A DNA stretch of 32,110 bases, taken from IMG/VR virus record IMGVR_UViG_3300042465_003114, positions 1-32,110 of that record. One strand, given 5' to 3'. Position numbers and translations under genes: made by a program. Below, piece by piece: positions 1 to 8,464 of the stretch (position 1 is the stretch's first letter; every line of letters starts with the position of its first letter). Source of the stretch: a virus. Below the pieces are notes generated by a model that saw nothing but the letters and a program-made list of their open reading frames with translations, was not told the DNA's origin and made no database searches.

Positions 1-27
1 CCCCCTGTGGTATTGCGATCATAACTA

Positions 28-58
28 GAAATATAAAAACCTAAACTATGTACACAAA
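28..58 (-). promoter_or_regulatory. Bacteroidota-type promoter for the portal/lysis block
   Basis: On the minus strand a TTTG (55-58), a 19-base spacer and TATATTTC (28-35) match the Bacteroidota consensus TTTG / TAnnTTTG in all but the last base. The TTTG is formed by the end of the preceding terminator T-run. The predicted start of transcription lies around base 23, next to the ATG at 22-20 (31985-31983 in the other copy), so the first gene may be leaderless. The same site is repeated at 31991-32021. Confidence 0.5.
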
Positions 59-85
59 AAAAAACACCCCCAGAATCGAGGGTGC
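56..85 (-). terminator. Intrinsic terminator after the capsid operon
   Basis: Read on the minus strand, CACCC pairs with GGGTG (65-84) around a ten-base loop and is followed by nine T (64-56). It lies 30 bases after the stop of the 167-aa structural gene and ends the long tail/capsid transcript. A second copy is at 32019-32048. Confidence 0.8.
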
Positions 86-114
86 TTTCACATCTAACCT
101 ATAAACCAAATGTA

Positions 115-618
115 TTAGGTAATCGGGATGACTGCTGTCACTTTTGGGCAAAGTTCCTTCTCGTTACCTGTAAATGTTAAGGTATATCCTGATCTATCAC
201 CGAAGGCAGTACCTGAAGCACTTCCTCCACCGGTTAGATCCAAACCATTTCCAACACCCAAGAACCAATTCTCTCCATTGTTATCTGTAGCAATTACTGC
301 AAGTCTGTTTTTTCCCAAAAGCACAATTTCGTTTCTGGTGTTTACCTGCAATTTGTTAAGGATAATTTCGAGAGTTTGAGCGTAGAAAATAGTACCATTC
401 TGCACGTTAGTATTTACAGCCTCAGCGAAGTTGGAAGATTCTTTTACAAGATCGTACTTGTAGAATCTTTTGGTAGCATCCATAGTTAAAGTAGTAACTA
501 CTCCTGCTGCTATGGTTACTGTTGCCAAATCTTCATAAGGTGCAAAATATACGGCTGTTAAACCGCCAACGCTATCTTTGCAATCAAGCGTGTAAGATTG
601 AGTTAAAGCACAAGGCAT
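115..618 (-). CDS. Structural protein after the capsid gene, unknown role
   Basis: A 167-residue protein encoded directly after the major capsid gene and last before the terminator. The sequence is rich in T, G and A with short beta-prone stretches and no signal peptide or membrane segment. Its position suggests a virion component such as a capsid decoration, head-fibre or major tail protein, but no motif decides between these. The start has no Shine-Dalgarno; the leader is A/T-rich. The last ten codons are duplicated in the right terminal repeat with three changes, all synonymous (GTC/GTT, ATC/ATT, CCA/CCT), which supports it as a real protein under purifying selection. Confidence 0.75.
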   Translation of the reverse strand: MPCALTQSYTLDCKDSVGGLTAVYFAPYEDLATVTIAAGVVTTLTMDATKRFYKYDLVKESSNFAEAVNTNVQNGTIFYAQTLEIILNKLQVNTRNEIVLLGKNRLAVIATDNNGENWFLGVGNGLDLTGGGSASGTAFGDRSGYTLTFTGNEKELCPKVTAVIPIT

Positions 619-642
619 ATCTTTATATTTTTAAAATGTGAA

Positions 643-666
643 GGGGAAGACGCCACCATCTTCCCC
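643..666 (-). terminator. 8-bp hairpin between capsid and 167-aa genes
   Basis: GGGGAAGA and TCTTCCCC form a perfect 8-bp stem with an 8-base loop, placed 9 bases after the capsid stop codon. On the minus strand it is followed by TTCACATTTT, a weak U-tract. It could be a partial terminator or a 3' stabiliser that raises capsid mRNA relative to the next gene. Confidence 0.5.
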
Positions 667-674
667 GATTTTAT

Positions 675-1628
675 TTAGGCTGCTGCCAACTTCCAGAATA
701 CTACCTCATCAGGGAAGGCAACCTGTACACCCATTTTGAACTCTACTACGAATCTCATTTCGTCAGCCTCTTTGGCATAGAACAGTTCGAAACGATCTTG
801 CTCGTTCAAAAGGTCAGTACCTAAGTAAAGGTTAGACATAGATAAAGCGAATAAAGTATCTGTTGCATTAAGACCATTAACACCTATCAACTTGATGTTT
901 GTTCCCGGTACTACCAACTCCATGTTCACCGCATCTACAGGGTAGTGGAACAAGTTAGAATCTCTCAAGGCGATCACATACTCTCTGAAAGTATCGTTAC
1001 CGCAGAAGATTACTAGATCTTGCTTGTCCAAAAGGGCAGCAGGAATAGCAGCAAACGTTTCGTCTACAGCCTGCTCAACATTTGCAGTTGTCAAGGTAGT
1101 CAAGTTGGAAGTGTTTCCCTTTACAGGATCACCTGATCCACCAAAACCAAGGGCATCAATGATAGTACCAATACCCATGAACTTGTTTAGTTGAGCATTT
1201 CCTGAAGCAGTGTTGCCTGTCCAAATTGCAGTCTCCAAAGCAGCACCAATACGCTCTACTTTCTGAGCAGAATATTCTTGTGCATAAGCCATGTAGTCAT
1301 AGCTAGATCCTTCTCTCAAAGCCTTTTGAGTGTATTTAGCTTCGAATACCTTAGGGCAGATTGATTCTTGAATCTTGATCTTACCTACGGTCAAAGTTCT
1401 TTGAGTGATAGTAGTAGTTCCTGAGGAGTTAAATCCGCAAGTACCACCTGTCTGGAATACCGCATCAGTAGTCATGATGTTGATAGTCTCTGCGGATTTG
1501 ATACCCACCTGTACGTTACCGAATTGTTCGATAAGTCTAGCGGTTTTTGCTGAGAAGATAGCAGCTGAAGTCAACTGCAATTCGTTCTCCTTTACATAGT
1601 TAGTTAATGCTGAAAGGTCTAATGCCAT
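675..1628 (-). CDS. Major capsid protein
   Basis: A 317-residue protein with the features expected of an HK97-fold major capsid subunit: a helical N-terminal region, a central alpha/beta domain with a segment typical of the P-domain spine (about 115-150), and a C-terminal beta-rich part ending in a hydrophobic strand with EFKMGVQVAFPDEVVFWK. It follows the scaffold-like and protease genes, the standard order of a capsid maturation module, and is followed by a stable hairpin. There is no N-terminal delta domain, which fits a separate scaffold protein. Identification is by position, size and overall pattern rather than a single catalytic motif. Confidence 0.85.
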   Translation of the reverse strand: MALDLSALTNYVKENELQLTSAAIFSAKTARLIEQFGNVQVGIKSAETINIMTTDAVFQTGGTCGFNSSGTTTITQRTLTVGKIKIQESICPKVFEAKYTQKALREGSSYDYMAYAQEYSAQKVERIGAALETAIWTGNTASGNAQLNKFMGIGTIIDALGFGGSGDPVKGNTSNLTTLTTANVEQAVDETFAAIPAALLDKQDLVIFCGNDTFREYVIALRDSNLFHYPVDAVNMELVVPGTNIKLIGVNGLNATDTLFALSMSNLYLGTDLLNEQDRFELFYAKEADEMRFVVEFKMGVQVAFPDEVVFWKLAAA

Positions 1629-1634
1629 TGTCGT

Positions 1635-2219
1635 TTATTTTTTAAGTGTTGAAAATGCTTTTTGAAGGTTGTTATACCTATCGTTTTTTTCTGTTTTTAA
1701 TTGCTTAGCGAATTGGTTAGGGGCAGTGATTGCTTTGTCGCTTGGCTCTTTTGCAAATGATTCAAGAACTTCAGCAGATAGTTTCACCGCTTCTTTCACA
1801 TCTTCTGCTTTTTCTTCCATCGCCTTTACCTTTGCGCTTAGTTCTTCTACCTTTTTTTCAAGGTAACCCATGGCCTCTTCTACTTTTGCCATTGCTTCAT
1901 CCTTCTTAGGCTCTTCAGCTGATACTTCGGCTGCTTCGATTTCGATTTCTAGCTTTGGTTCTTCGCCTTTTTTAACTTCAGCAATTTTACCTGCTTCAGT
2001 TACGATTACGATTTCACCGCTTTCAAGTTGATGTTCTCCAACAGGTGCAGGGATCTGAACCCCATCTTCACCGATTACGAAAATATCACCTGCCTCAAGA
2101 TCGTAGGCTACCATAGTGCCATCTACTAGCTTACCTTCTACCAATGCGAAGGCCGCTTTCTTTTCTGCTTCTGTGAAAAGCAAGTTTTTAATTTGCACAA
2201 GTGCTTCTTTTGCGTTCAT
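1635..2219 (-). CDS. Capsid scaffold-like protein
   Basis: A 194-residue, strongly acidic and then Lys/Glu-rich protein. Residues 1-85 look like a small beta-rich domain (GKLVDGTMVAYD, then GEHQLESGEIVIV). Residues about 86-165 are an alanine/glutamate/lysine coiled coil. The C-terminus is basic and helical, as in scaffold capsid-binding tails. It lies between the XkdF-like protease and the capsid protein, the place of a scaffold in tailed phages. No enzyme motif is visible. The N-terminal domain is more than a minimal scaffold needs and might be a separate decoration-like domain. Confidence 0.7.
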   Translation of the reverse strand: MNAKEALVQIKNLLFTEAEKKAAFALVEGKLVDGTMVAYDLEAGDIFVIGEDGVQIPAPVGEHQLESGEIVIVTEAGKIAEVKKGEEPKLEIEIEAAEVSAEEPKKDEAMAKVEEAMGYLEKKVEELSAKVKAMEEKAEDVKEAVKLSAEVLESFAKEPSDKAITAPNQFAKQLKTEKNDRYNNLQKAFSTLKK

Positions 2220-2239
2220 AATTGTAAATATTTAGTTAG

Positions 2240-3379
2240 TTAATTTTGTTCAACTTGACTCAAAATTTTAAAAATTTGTGACATGATTTGCTCTTCTTTT
2301 TGCACGATCATTCCTGCTTTTTCGTAACGGAATAAACCCTCCACGCTGAAGCCTTTAAAAGTCCCTGCTTTTACTTCAGCCCAGAGTTTGTCATTTTCTA
2401 CCTTGAAGGAGCCGAACCAAGAACCACTTGGTATATCTTCAAATCCATTTGGAGGCATAATGCCTTTATCCCAATCAATAATGTAGGATTCAAACATATA
2501 TACTCCTTCAGCTTTCTTGCCGTGTTCAATGTTGACCTTTGCCTGATATCCTTTTTTAAAGAATCGCTGCACGATCTTCTTGATCTGCTCACCGGTAAAC
2601 ATCACATAGTACTCCCCATCTTCGTCCCTTCTGTAGATCGGTAAATCTGCAATCATTAACGGCCCGGATACTATGCGCTGATCTTCATCCTGAACTGCGA
2701 AGGATAGGTGAGTGCTGAATTCTTCTTGCTTCATCTTGCTTTCTGCCCATCTAAGCATTGGCTCACCACCCCAGAGAAGATAGCTGATAGTTCCGCAAGC
2801 TTCTGTGTCATCTGGATTGTAGTATTCGGCAGCCCTGCTTAGGTAGGAGTAAGTTCTTTTTATGGTCTCCCTAGAAAGGTTCTCACCATTCATGATTTGA
2901 GTAGCACGAACTTTTCCTACCTGAGTAGCGCATCTATTACCTATTGCCTCATTCAAACGGATTCCCCGTTCTGCATTATCCTTTGCGCTTTGTGGGTAGT
3001 CATTATAGCTTTCAAATGCTTCTTCTTTAGCACCGCACATGTGACAGGTGTACGGGTCTTTACCACCTTCTTGATAGTCCCATGAATGGCCACACTTTTT
3101 GCAGACGATCACCTGTACTTCTGAAAAGTGCTGCTGCCATAAACTTGAGCAGATAGCTACCGCCTGTTCTGATTCCTTACCCTCATTAGTTATATACTCG
3201 ATGCATCTAGGCATAAAGTCATTTTTGCTTTCGCCCTGTGTTGGTTCTACAAATTGATCTCCAAATGCTAGAAAGTTTCTCTGGATTGCCGGGCTTTCCA
3301 CCAAGGCTACAAAGTCTACTTCTTCTTCGCCATCGATGTCATCAGCGATAAACATTTTATAAAGTGGTAATTTATCCAT
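2240..3379 (-). CDS. Prohead protease, XkdF-like, with inserted domains
   Basis: A 379-residue mosaic. Residues about 220-355 resemble the phage XkdF putative serine protease family (assemblin-like fold): SGPLMIADLPIYR, G-EYYVMFTGEQI, VNIEHGK with His286, then GSWFGSFKVEND and GFSVEG with Ser345. His286 and Ser345 are the likely catalytic pair. In front are a short helical module RCIEYITNEGKESEQAVAIC (about 58-77), a zinc ribbon (Cys93, Cys96, Cys112, Cys115) and a helical module (about 128-215) with YPQSAKDNAERGI and ACGTISYLLWGG. The protease would cut scaffold and capsid N-termini during maturation. The extra modules may bind DNA or portal; their roles are unknown. The gene precedes scaffold and capsid, as expected. 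Confidence 0.75.
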   Translation of the reverse strand: MDKLPLYKMFIADDIDGEEEVDFVALVESPAIQRNFLAFGDQFVEPTQGESKNDFMPRCIEYITNEGKESEQAVAICSSLWQQHFSEVQVIVCKKCGHSWDYQEGGKDPYTCHMCGAKEEAFESYNDYPQSAKDNAERGIRLNEAIGNRCATQVGKVRATQIMNGENLSRETIKRTYSYLSRAAEYYNPDDTEACGTISYLLWGGEPMLRWAESKMKQEEFSTHLSFAVQDEDQRIVSGPLMIADLPIYRRDEDGEYYVMFTGEQIKKIVQRFFKKGYQAKVNIEHGKKAEGVYMFESYIIDWDKGIMPPNGFEDIPSGSWFGSFKVENDKLWAEVKAGTFKGFSVEGLFRYEKAGMIVQKEEQIMSQIFKILSQVEQN

Positions 3380-3390
3380 ATCCTTAAGTA

Positions 3391-5469
3391 TTAAAATCCT
3401 GCCCTTCGTTCAATATCGGCTACTCGCTTTTGCGTTCCTGTGACTTCGCTTTCCACTACATAGGCTTTGATCGGAGTCTGGTTCTGCATCATTGTGCCTA
3501 AAGCAGTAACCGGGCTAGATCCAATTGTAGGGACTTGACTACCTCCGCTTGGTGCTGATGCTGAAATAGACGGGAAAGCTGCTCCCCCTCCACCGCCACC
3601 ACCACCCGGCACATTGACTGCCGTAATTGCTTTAACTGCTTTAAATCCTGATGCCAAAATAGTAGCAATATTTGCCACCTTCGCTACTACATCAAAAGGG
3701 GAAGGCAAAACAGATTCCTGCTTTAGTGCCTGCGTAACCCCTACAGAAGTATTTATAATTGCTTCAGCTATTCCTAGTGCCTTTCCTGCTGCCGTTCTTT
3801 TCCCTGCTAATTCAGATAGTGATCCAAGTAATTGAGATGCAGCCTGTGCCTGAGATATTTTTAAATCGTATTCAGCCTTGTCTATTGCTATTCGTGCATC
3901 TGCATTTTCCTTTATTCCTTGCGTGTATTCAATATCTGAAATTAAACTTTTATCGTAGTATTCTTTTAGTAGCGCATCCTTTTGATCTAGCAGATTTCTT
4001 TCTAACATCAAATCATCATCCGCCTCTTTCATTTGGGCATCTAATTCATCAAGTTTTTTGATGGCATCTGCTTCTGCAAATGTCAATTCAAGCGCATCTA
4101 GTTCCTGCTTGTTTTTAATTTCAAGCTGTTTTTGAATAGCTAGTTTTTGCTCTGCCCTTAGCTTAGTATCCCCTTCAAGATCCGCTAGTTCCTGCTCTTG
4201 CTGTGCAACTAATTCAGCCCGTGCTTTTTCGTTTTCGTCTTTGATTCCCTGAAGCCTTGTTTCAACTAGGATCTCGTTTAGTCGCTTTGCAAATTCGGTA
4301 TCTTCCGCTGCGGTTTTTTCTTTTAGTTCCTTTTGTTCCTCAGCAAGTTTCTTTTCCGCTGCTAGTTTTTCCTCATTAATTTTCTCCTGTTCAGCCTTTG
4401 CCTTTTCCGCTCTGGTCTTTGCTTCTGCTGCCTGCTTTTCAGCTGCTGCCTTTGCTTCGTCCGCTTCTTTTTTATTGTATGCAGCGGTTTCGAAGGTCAA
4501 GTTGTTTAGCAATTCTTTTCTTCTTTTCTGCCGTTCCTCTGTGGTCTTTCCATCTAGCCTGTCGGAGGCTATCAAGTCCTGAATCTCTTGCTGAGTTTGC
4601 TTTCTCTTAAGTTCGAATATTTCCTTTTCCTTACCACCTTGTGCCGATAGTAATTTGATTTGCGTTTCTATGCTTTCATTTCTTGATGCAGTTCCTTTTG
4701 TAAGTGTCTCAAGTTCCCTGTTCGCCTTACTTGTAATCCCAAAGAAATCCGTAACCCCTTGCACTAAATTACCGATCGTATCCGCAAATCCTTTTAGCCC
4801 CGGCATTAAATTTAGAACAGCATCTTTGATAGCACCAAAGTTTTGCACCAAAGAAATCAAACCAAGAACTAAAGCAGGGATACCCAGAGAAATCAAAGCC
4901 CCTCTAAGCACTTTCATTGATATTGCCGCTGCCTTACTTGCTAAAGTAGATGCATTTGTTGCTGCTGCCTGTGCTGTATTTGCTACCGCATTAGCCCCTA
5001 CTGCTGCCGTGTCTGCTGTAGTCGCTGCAACCTTTTTAGCAGTAGTACCAATCAACCCTGTAAAAGATGATTTTAGCTGATCTGTGACCTTGCCTAGATC
5101 TGCAAGCTGAGATAAGCCCTGAGATAAAGCCATTGCAGACTGCACCTTCAAAAGGGCTTTCTGGACATCTTCAGATTCAGCACCGAATAAACCCATTGCA
5201 CCCTGAACGGCACCTACTGCCCCGGCTGCTAAACTTGCTGCACTTGTTAACGCTTGGAATCTCTTACCCGGATCAAATAAAGCTGCCTGCTCATTGGCAT
5301 CTTCTATGCTATCCCTGATTCCCGCTACCTTCTTTGCTGCTTCAACGGCTTCCGTAGATAGATCCCCAAACTTTTGCCTAGCTGCTTGGAGTTCAAGCGT
5401 TGCCTCCTTTAATTGTTTCTTTAAAGGTTTGACATCTGCGTCAAGTATGATCTTATTTTCTTCAGCCAT
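3391..5469 (-). CDS. Tail tape measure protein
   Basis: A 692-residue protein with the layout of a tape measure: an N-terminal helical part (MAEENKIILDADVKPLKKQL), long Ala/Thr/Lys-rich helices, a hydrophobic stretch (about 190-230) that may cross the host membrane, a Lys/Glu/Ala coiled coil (about 325-400), and a Gly-rich linker GGGGGGGG near 632-639 before the C-terminus. By the usual 0.15 nm per residue rule the tail would be about 100 nm, short for a siphovirus. No peptidase domain is seen. It sits between the tail fibre and the capsid block rather than directly after the tail chaperones, so gene order is rearranged compared with lambda-like phages. Confidence 0.85.
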   Translation of the reverse strand: MAEENKIILDADVKPLKKQLKEATLELQAARQKFGDLSTEAVEAAKKVAGIRDSIEDANEQAALFDPGKRFQALTSAASLAAGAVGAVQGAMGLFGAESEDVQKALLKVQSAMALSQGLSQLADLGKVTDQLKSSFTGLIGTTAKKVAATTADTAAVGANAVANTAQAAATNASTLASKAAAISMKVLRGALISLGIPALVLGLISLVQNFGAIKDAVLNLMPGLKGFADTIGNLVQGVTDFFGITSKANRELETLTKGTASRNESIETQIKLLSAQGGKEKEIFELKRKQTQQEIQDLIASDRLDGKTTEERQKRRKELLNNLTFETAAYNKKEADEAKAAAEKQAAEAKTRAEKAKAEQEKINEEKLAAEKKLAEEQKELKEKTAAEDTEFAKRLNEILVETRLQGIKDENEKARAELVAQQEQELADLEGDTKLRAEQKLAIQKQLEIKNKQELDALELTFAEADAIKKLDELDAQMKEADDDLMLERNLLDQKDALLKEYYDKSLISDIEYTQGIKENADARIAIDKAEYDLKISQAQAASQLLGSLSELAGKRTAAGKALGIAEAIINTSVGVTQALKQESVLPSPFDVVAKVANIATILASGFKAVKAITAVNVPGGGGGGGGAAFPSISASAPSGGSQVPTIGSSPVTALGTMMQNQTPIKAYVVESEVTGTQKRVADIERRAGF

Positions 5470-5491
5470 TGATTATGTATTTTAAAGGTTA

Positions 5492-5512
5492 GGGGAATCG
5501 ATTTGATTCCCC
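5492..5512. other. Perfect 8-bp hairpin before the tape measure gene
   Basis: GGGGAATC, loop GATTT and GATTCCCC form a perfect stem, 5 bases after the stop of the 47-aa gene and 23 bases before the tape measure ATG. Neither strand has a good U-tract, so it is unlikely to be a strong terminator. It may be an RNA processing or stability element, like the hairpin at 643-666. Confidence 0.45.
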
Positions 5513-5517
5513 ATTTA

Positions 5518-5661
5518 CTATTCTGTTTCTGCTTCCTTCGGGTTCTGCTCTTGCACTTGCTGTGCTAGGAATTGGATGAAGGACATCCCGTACTTTGTTG
5601 GCAACTCTTGTGCCCATGCCTCAAGCATTTTGATTTGTTCTTCGTTAAGCGTTACTTTCAT
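5518..5661 (-). CDS. Small acidic protein, 47 aa, unknown
   Basis: The ATG at 5661 overlaps the TGA of the fibre gene in an ATGA, a junction used many times in this genome. The product begins MKVTLNEEQIKMLEAWAQEL and ends QNPKEAETE. It is predicted helical, with an acidic tail and no membrane segment. It fills what would otherwise be a 190-base gap in a tightly packed tail operon. The role is unknown; a fibre assembly helper or chaperone is one possibility. Confidence 0.65.
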   Translation of the reverse strand: MKVTLNEEQIKMLEAWAQELPTKYGMSFIQFLAQQVQEQNPKEAETE

Positions 5662-8459
5662 TTGATTTGGTTTTTAAGTGAATCTATTTGTGCTTGTTGT
5701 TCTTGTATTGCTTTTACTAAAACTGGTATTAACTCTGTATATTTAATACCTAAAGTTTGCATTTCATCTCTACCAATTTCAACTAATTCAGGCAATAATT
5801 CTTGAACATTTTGTGCAACTAAACCAAAATATGCACGTTTTGTTTCTAATTCAGAATCATATTTCCAATTAAATTTCAAAGTTTCTAATTTTAAAATAGA
5901 ATCTAAAGCATTATCAATATCGCCAATTTTATCTTTTAATCTAATGTCAGAATCTGAAACAAACGAAGTTGCACCAATAGCTAATTTAACACCCCCCGTT
6001 GAACCTGCTCTAATATGAATATCGGCGTTACTACTTTCAATGTAAGCATCGTCTGTAATATATGGACTTGATGCCCCAACAAAAAATAAAAATCTATCAG
6101 CAGTACTACCCCTTCGTAATGTCAATCCACTATTATTATTGTCTGAGACAATTAAATTACCTGCACCACTTGTATCTGTACCTATTAAAACCTTCCCCCC
6201 CGAAGTGATGCGCATTCGTTCGCCTAAAGAAGTTCCATTGTGTGTGAAAAAAGCACCATAGGTTTTATTATCAGCAGAACTTCCTTCATGAGCAAATTCT
6301 ATTGCTGCCGTTTGAACATCTGTTCCTGATTGTTTATTAATAACCGCCCAAATACCCTGAGTATTTCCTGCTGTATTTCCATTTCCTCTAGTTATAATTA
6401 CTCCATACGCTCCTGCAGTTGCACTTCCTAAATCTATTACCGAACCAACCGCACCTGCTTTAGAAACAATTACATCACCGCTAAAGGTAGCTGCTGCACC
6501 TGTCAAAGTACCTACTACTTCAGCCCCTCCTGTAAATCTAAAATTTGCACCCGTAAATCTTACAGCACCTGCACCTGTAATTGACCTTTCAAGATCACCA
6601 TAAGTAGTACCATCTGCATTTAAAAACCTTAAATAGCTTTCTCCATTTGCTGTTCTTATTGATAGAGGATTTGTAGCACTTGCACCACCTAAAAGTGCAG
6701 TACCCGTAAATGTTGCACTAGTCCCGTTCAAAGCACCTGTCAAAGTAGCCGTGCCCATCACATGAAGTTTGGCACTAGGGGTTGCAGTTCCTATTCCTAC
6801 ATTCCCATCTCCCTGAATTACAAGTTGATCGTTTGAATGACTATTTGCAGCATCATCATACCCTAGATAAAACCTTAATTTATTATCTGCTAGATCTACA
6901 TTATTGTCTAGTGCAATAATTCCATAGTAGTCATTAAAATTTGGACTAGTCTCACCTTGACCAAGTGCAATTTTTACAAAATTATTTGCAGAGTTTATGA
7001 ACTTAGCTACAGGAGGTGTTAATACTTGTGATTGAGCATTAGCAGTACCTACTCTAAAAGATGCTGCTTGAAGAATTGAAATATAACCACCCGCAGGAGC
7101 ATAAAGAGTTCCGTCAGGGTTAATTCGTAATGCATCATAGGTGTTCCCATCTGATTCACTAACCTGAAATTTTAGACCTGCATAAGTTGAAGCATCAGAT
7201 CCCCACGCATTAATTAATCCATAACCTGATTCAAAGCCGATTCCTATTTTGCTTGTTTCATTTGTTGCAAAAGATGAACTAAAAATAGAAGTAGTTCCGT
7301 TCAAAGGGCTTGTTAAAGTCTTTGCTCCTGCAAAAGTCTGTGTTCCTGTAGTGACTACACCTCTAGCCGTAGCCGAAGCATCAGGTAGATTGAATGTGTG
7401 AATATTAGTTGCACTTGAGATAGCAAAGTCTGTTCCACTAGTCCCTGTAGCGAAGTTCTGAACCTGAGCAGTCAAGCCATTCAAAGCAGTTAAGCCTGTA
7501 GTGAATGTGGTGATGATTTGGCAAAGGTGACTATTCTCTGTGTGAAGGGTTATAGTCCTTCCTGAGTGCGTTACATAATACCGCAAGGCTAGTCTATCAG
7601 TGATAGTTAGAACCGTTGTAGGTACTGCCAAAGATGAAAAGTAGGGGTTTATTACAGTGCCAAAAGCTATCAGTTCTGGAGTAGCTGAATTTGAGGCGAT
7701 CAAGGTAGCCGTGCCCCCTGAATTTACCTTGTAAAGTTCTACATAGAAGGAAGGGCTACCGCCTCCAGAAGATGCGCTAAAGAAAGTTTCAAAGTTCCAA
7801 TTCCCCGCAGGGATTTCTAGTAAAGCAGGATCACCTGCATCCGTAATATAGGAAGCGATGTATCCATCTGCTGCTATAGTAAGATCCGTACCCGCACCTA
7901 AAATAGGCACTTTGTTCATTTCCTTGTAGGCAATCCCCCCGATAGTACCCTGAGACACTGAACTGTTCAAATAGTAGCTAACAGATCCGCCACCACCACC
8001 CCCTTGAGGGAAGTCAGCAAGGCTACCATCTCCACGGACATATTGGGATACAGTACCTGCACCTGTGACTGCTATAGTTCCACTCCCTGTGATCGGGCTA
8101 TTTGCAACCGTAAAAGCAGAAGGCATAGATAGTCCTACGCTTGATACTTTACTATTGAAAGTTGTCCAATTTGCAGAAGACAAAAGTCCACGATTTGTGG
8201 CAGAGGCAGTAGGCAGATTGATAGTGATATTCCCTGAACTAGTTACAGGTGATCCGCTCACACTTACATCCGTACCGCTGCTTCCTAGGGTTATGCCTAC
8301 AGAAGTAACCCCTAGATCAAGGTTACCCTGCATGAAGGTTTGAATGCTTGAGATGGTTGCCTTGTTTGTTGTTACCGCACCGCTCACTACGATAGGTACT
8401 ACATCGCTGTTTACAACCGTGCCCCGGTCTACTAGTTGACTTATTCGCTTATCTGCCAT
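5658..8459 (-). CDS. Tail fibre with S74 intramolecular chaperone
   Basis: A 933-residue, Gly/Thr/Ser-rich fibre. The N-terminus (MADKRISQLVDRG) resembles the virion-attachment end of Bacteroidota phage fibres. The middle has repeated short modules of the form ATxxGTLTGAAATFSG. The C-terminal 97 residues are a Peptidase_S74-type chaperone domain beginning SDIRLKDKIG, with Ser837 and Lys842 in the S-D-x-R-x-K arrangement of the self-cleaving dyad, and a terminal coiled coil (IQEQQAQIDSLKNQIK). The mature trimer would be cut just before Ser837. The part encoded by 5658-6400 is visibly more AT-rich than the N-terminal part, which suggests module exchange. Confidence 0.88.
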   Translation of the reverse strand: MADKRISQLVDRGTVVNSDVVPIVVSGAVTTNKATISSIQTFMQGNLDLGVTSVGITLGSSGTDVSVSGSPVTSSGNITINLPTASATNRGLLSSANWTTFNSKVSSVGLSMPSAFTVANSPITGSGTIAVTGAGTVSQYVRGDGSLADFPQGGGGGGSVSYYLNSSVSQGTIGGIAYKEMNKVPILGAGTDLTIAADGYIASYITDAGDPALLEIPAGNWNFETFFSASSGGGSPSFYVELYKVNSGGTATLIASNSATPELIAFGTVINPYFSSLAVPTTVLTITDRLALRYYVTHSGRTITLHTENSHLCQIITTFTTGLTALNGLTAQVQNFATGTSGTDFAISSATNIHTFNLPDASATARGVVTTGTQTFAGAKTLTSPLNGTTSIFSSSFATNETSKIGIGFESGYGLINAWGSDASTYAGLKFQVSESDGNTYDALRINPDGTLYAPAGGYISILQAASFRVGTANAQSQVLTPPVAKFINSANNFVKIALGQGETSPNFNDYYGIIALDNNVDLADNKLRFYLGYDDAANSHSNDQLVIQGDGNVGIGTATPSAKLHVMGTATLTGALNGTSATFTGTALLGGASATNPLSIRTANGESYLRFLNADGTTYGDLERSITGAGAVRFTGANFRFTGGAEVVGTLTGAAATFSGDVIVSKAGAVGSVIDLGSATAGAYGVIITRGNGNTAGNTQGIWAVINKQSGTDVQTAAIEFAHEGSSADNKTYGAFFTHNGTSLGERMRITSGGKVLIGTDTSGAGNLIVSDNNNSGLTLRRGSTADRFLFFVGASSPYITDDAYIESSNADIHIRAGSTGGVKLAIGATSFVSDSDIRLKDKIGDIDNALDSILKLETLKFNWKYDSELETKRAYFGLVAQNVQELLPELVEIGRDEMQTLGIKYTELIPVLVKAIQEQQAQIDSLKNQIK

Positions 8460-8464
8460 AATTC

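Larger units (their letters stand above)
1..147. repeat. Terminal direct repeat, left copy
   Basis: Bases 1-147 match 31964-32110 with three substitutions, at 127, 130 and 145. The repeat carries the start of the 119-aa structural gene, a promoter-like site, a terminator and the last codons of the 167-aa structural gene. It shows that the two ends join in a circular map of about 31,963 bp. It could be a physical terminal repeat or the overlap left by assembling a circular or permuted genome; the three changes argue that the two ends came from two sequence variants. Confidence 0.95.

Noticed and set aside
4655-5080. Long plus-strand open frame of 141 codons opposite the tape measure gene
   Set aside because: It is antisense to a strongly supported gene, is Ala/Val-rich as a mirror of Ala/Thr codons, and has no start context or promoter.
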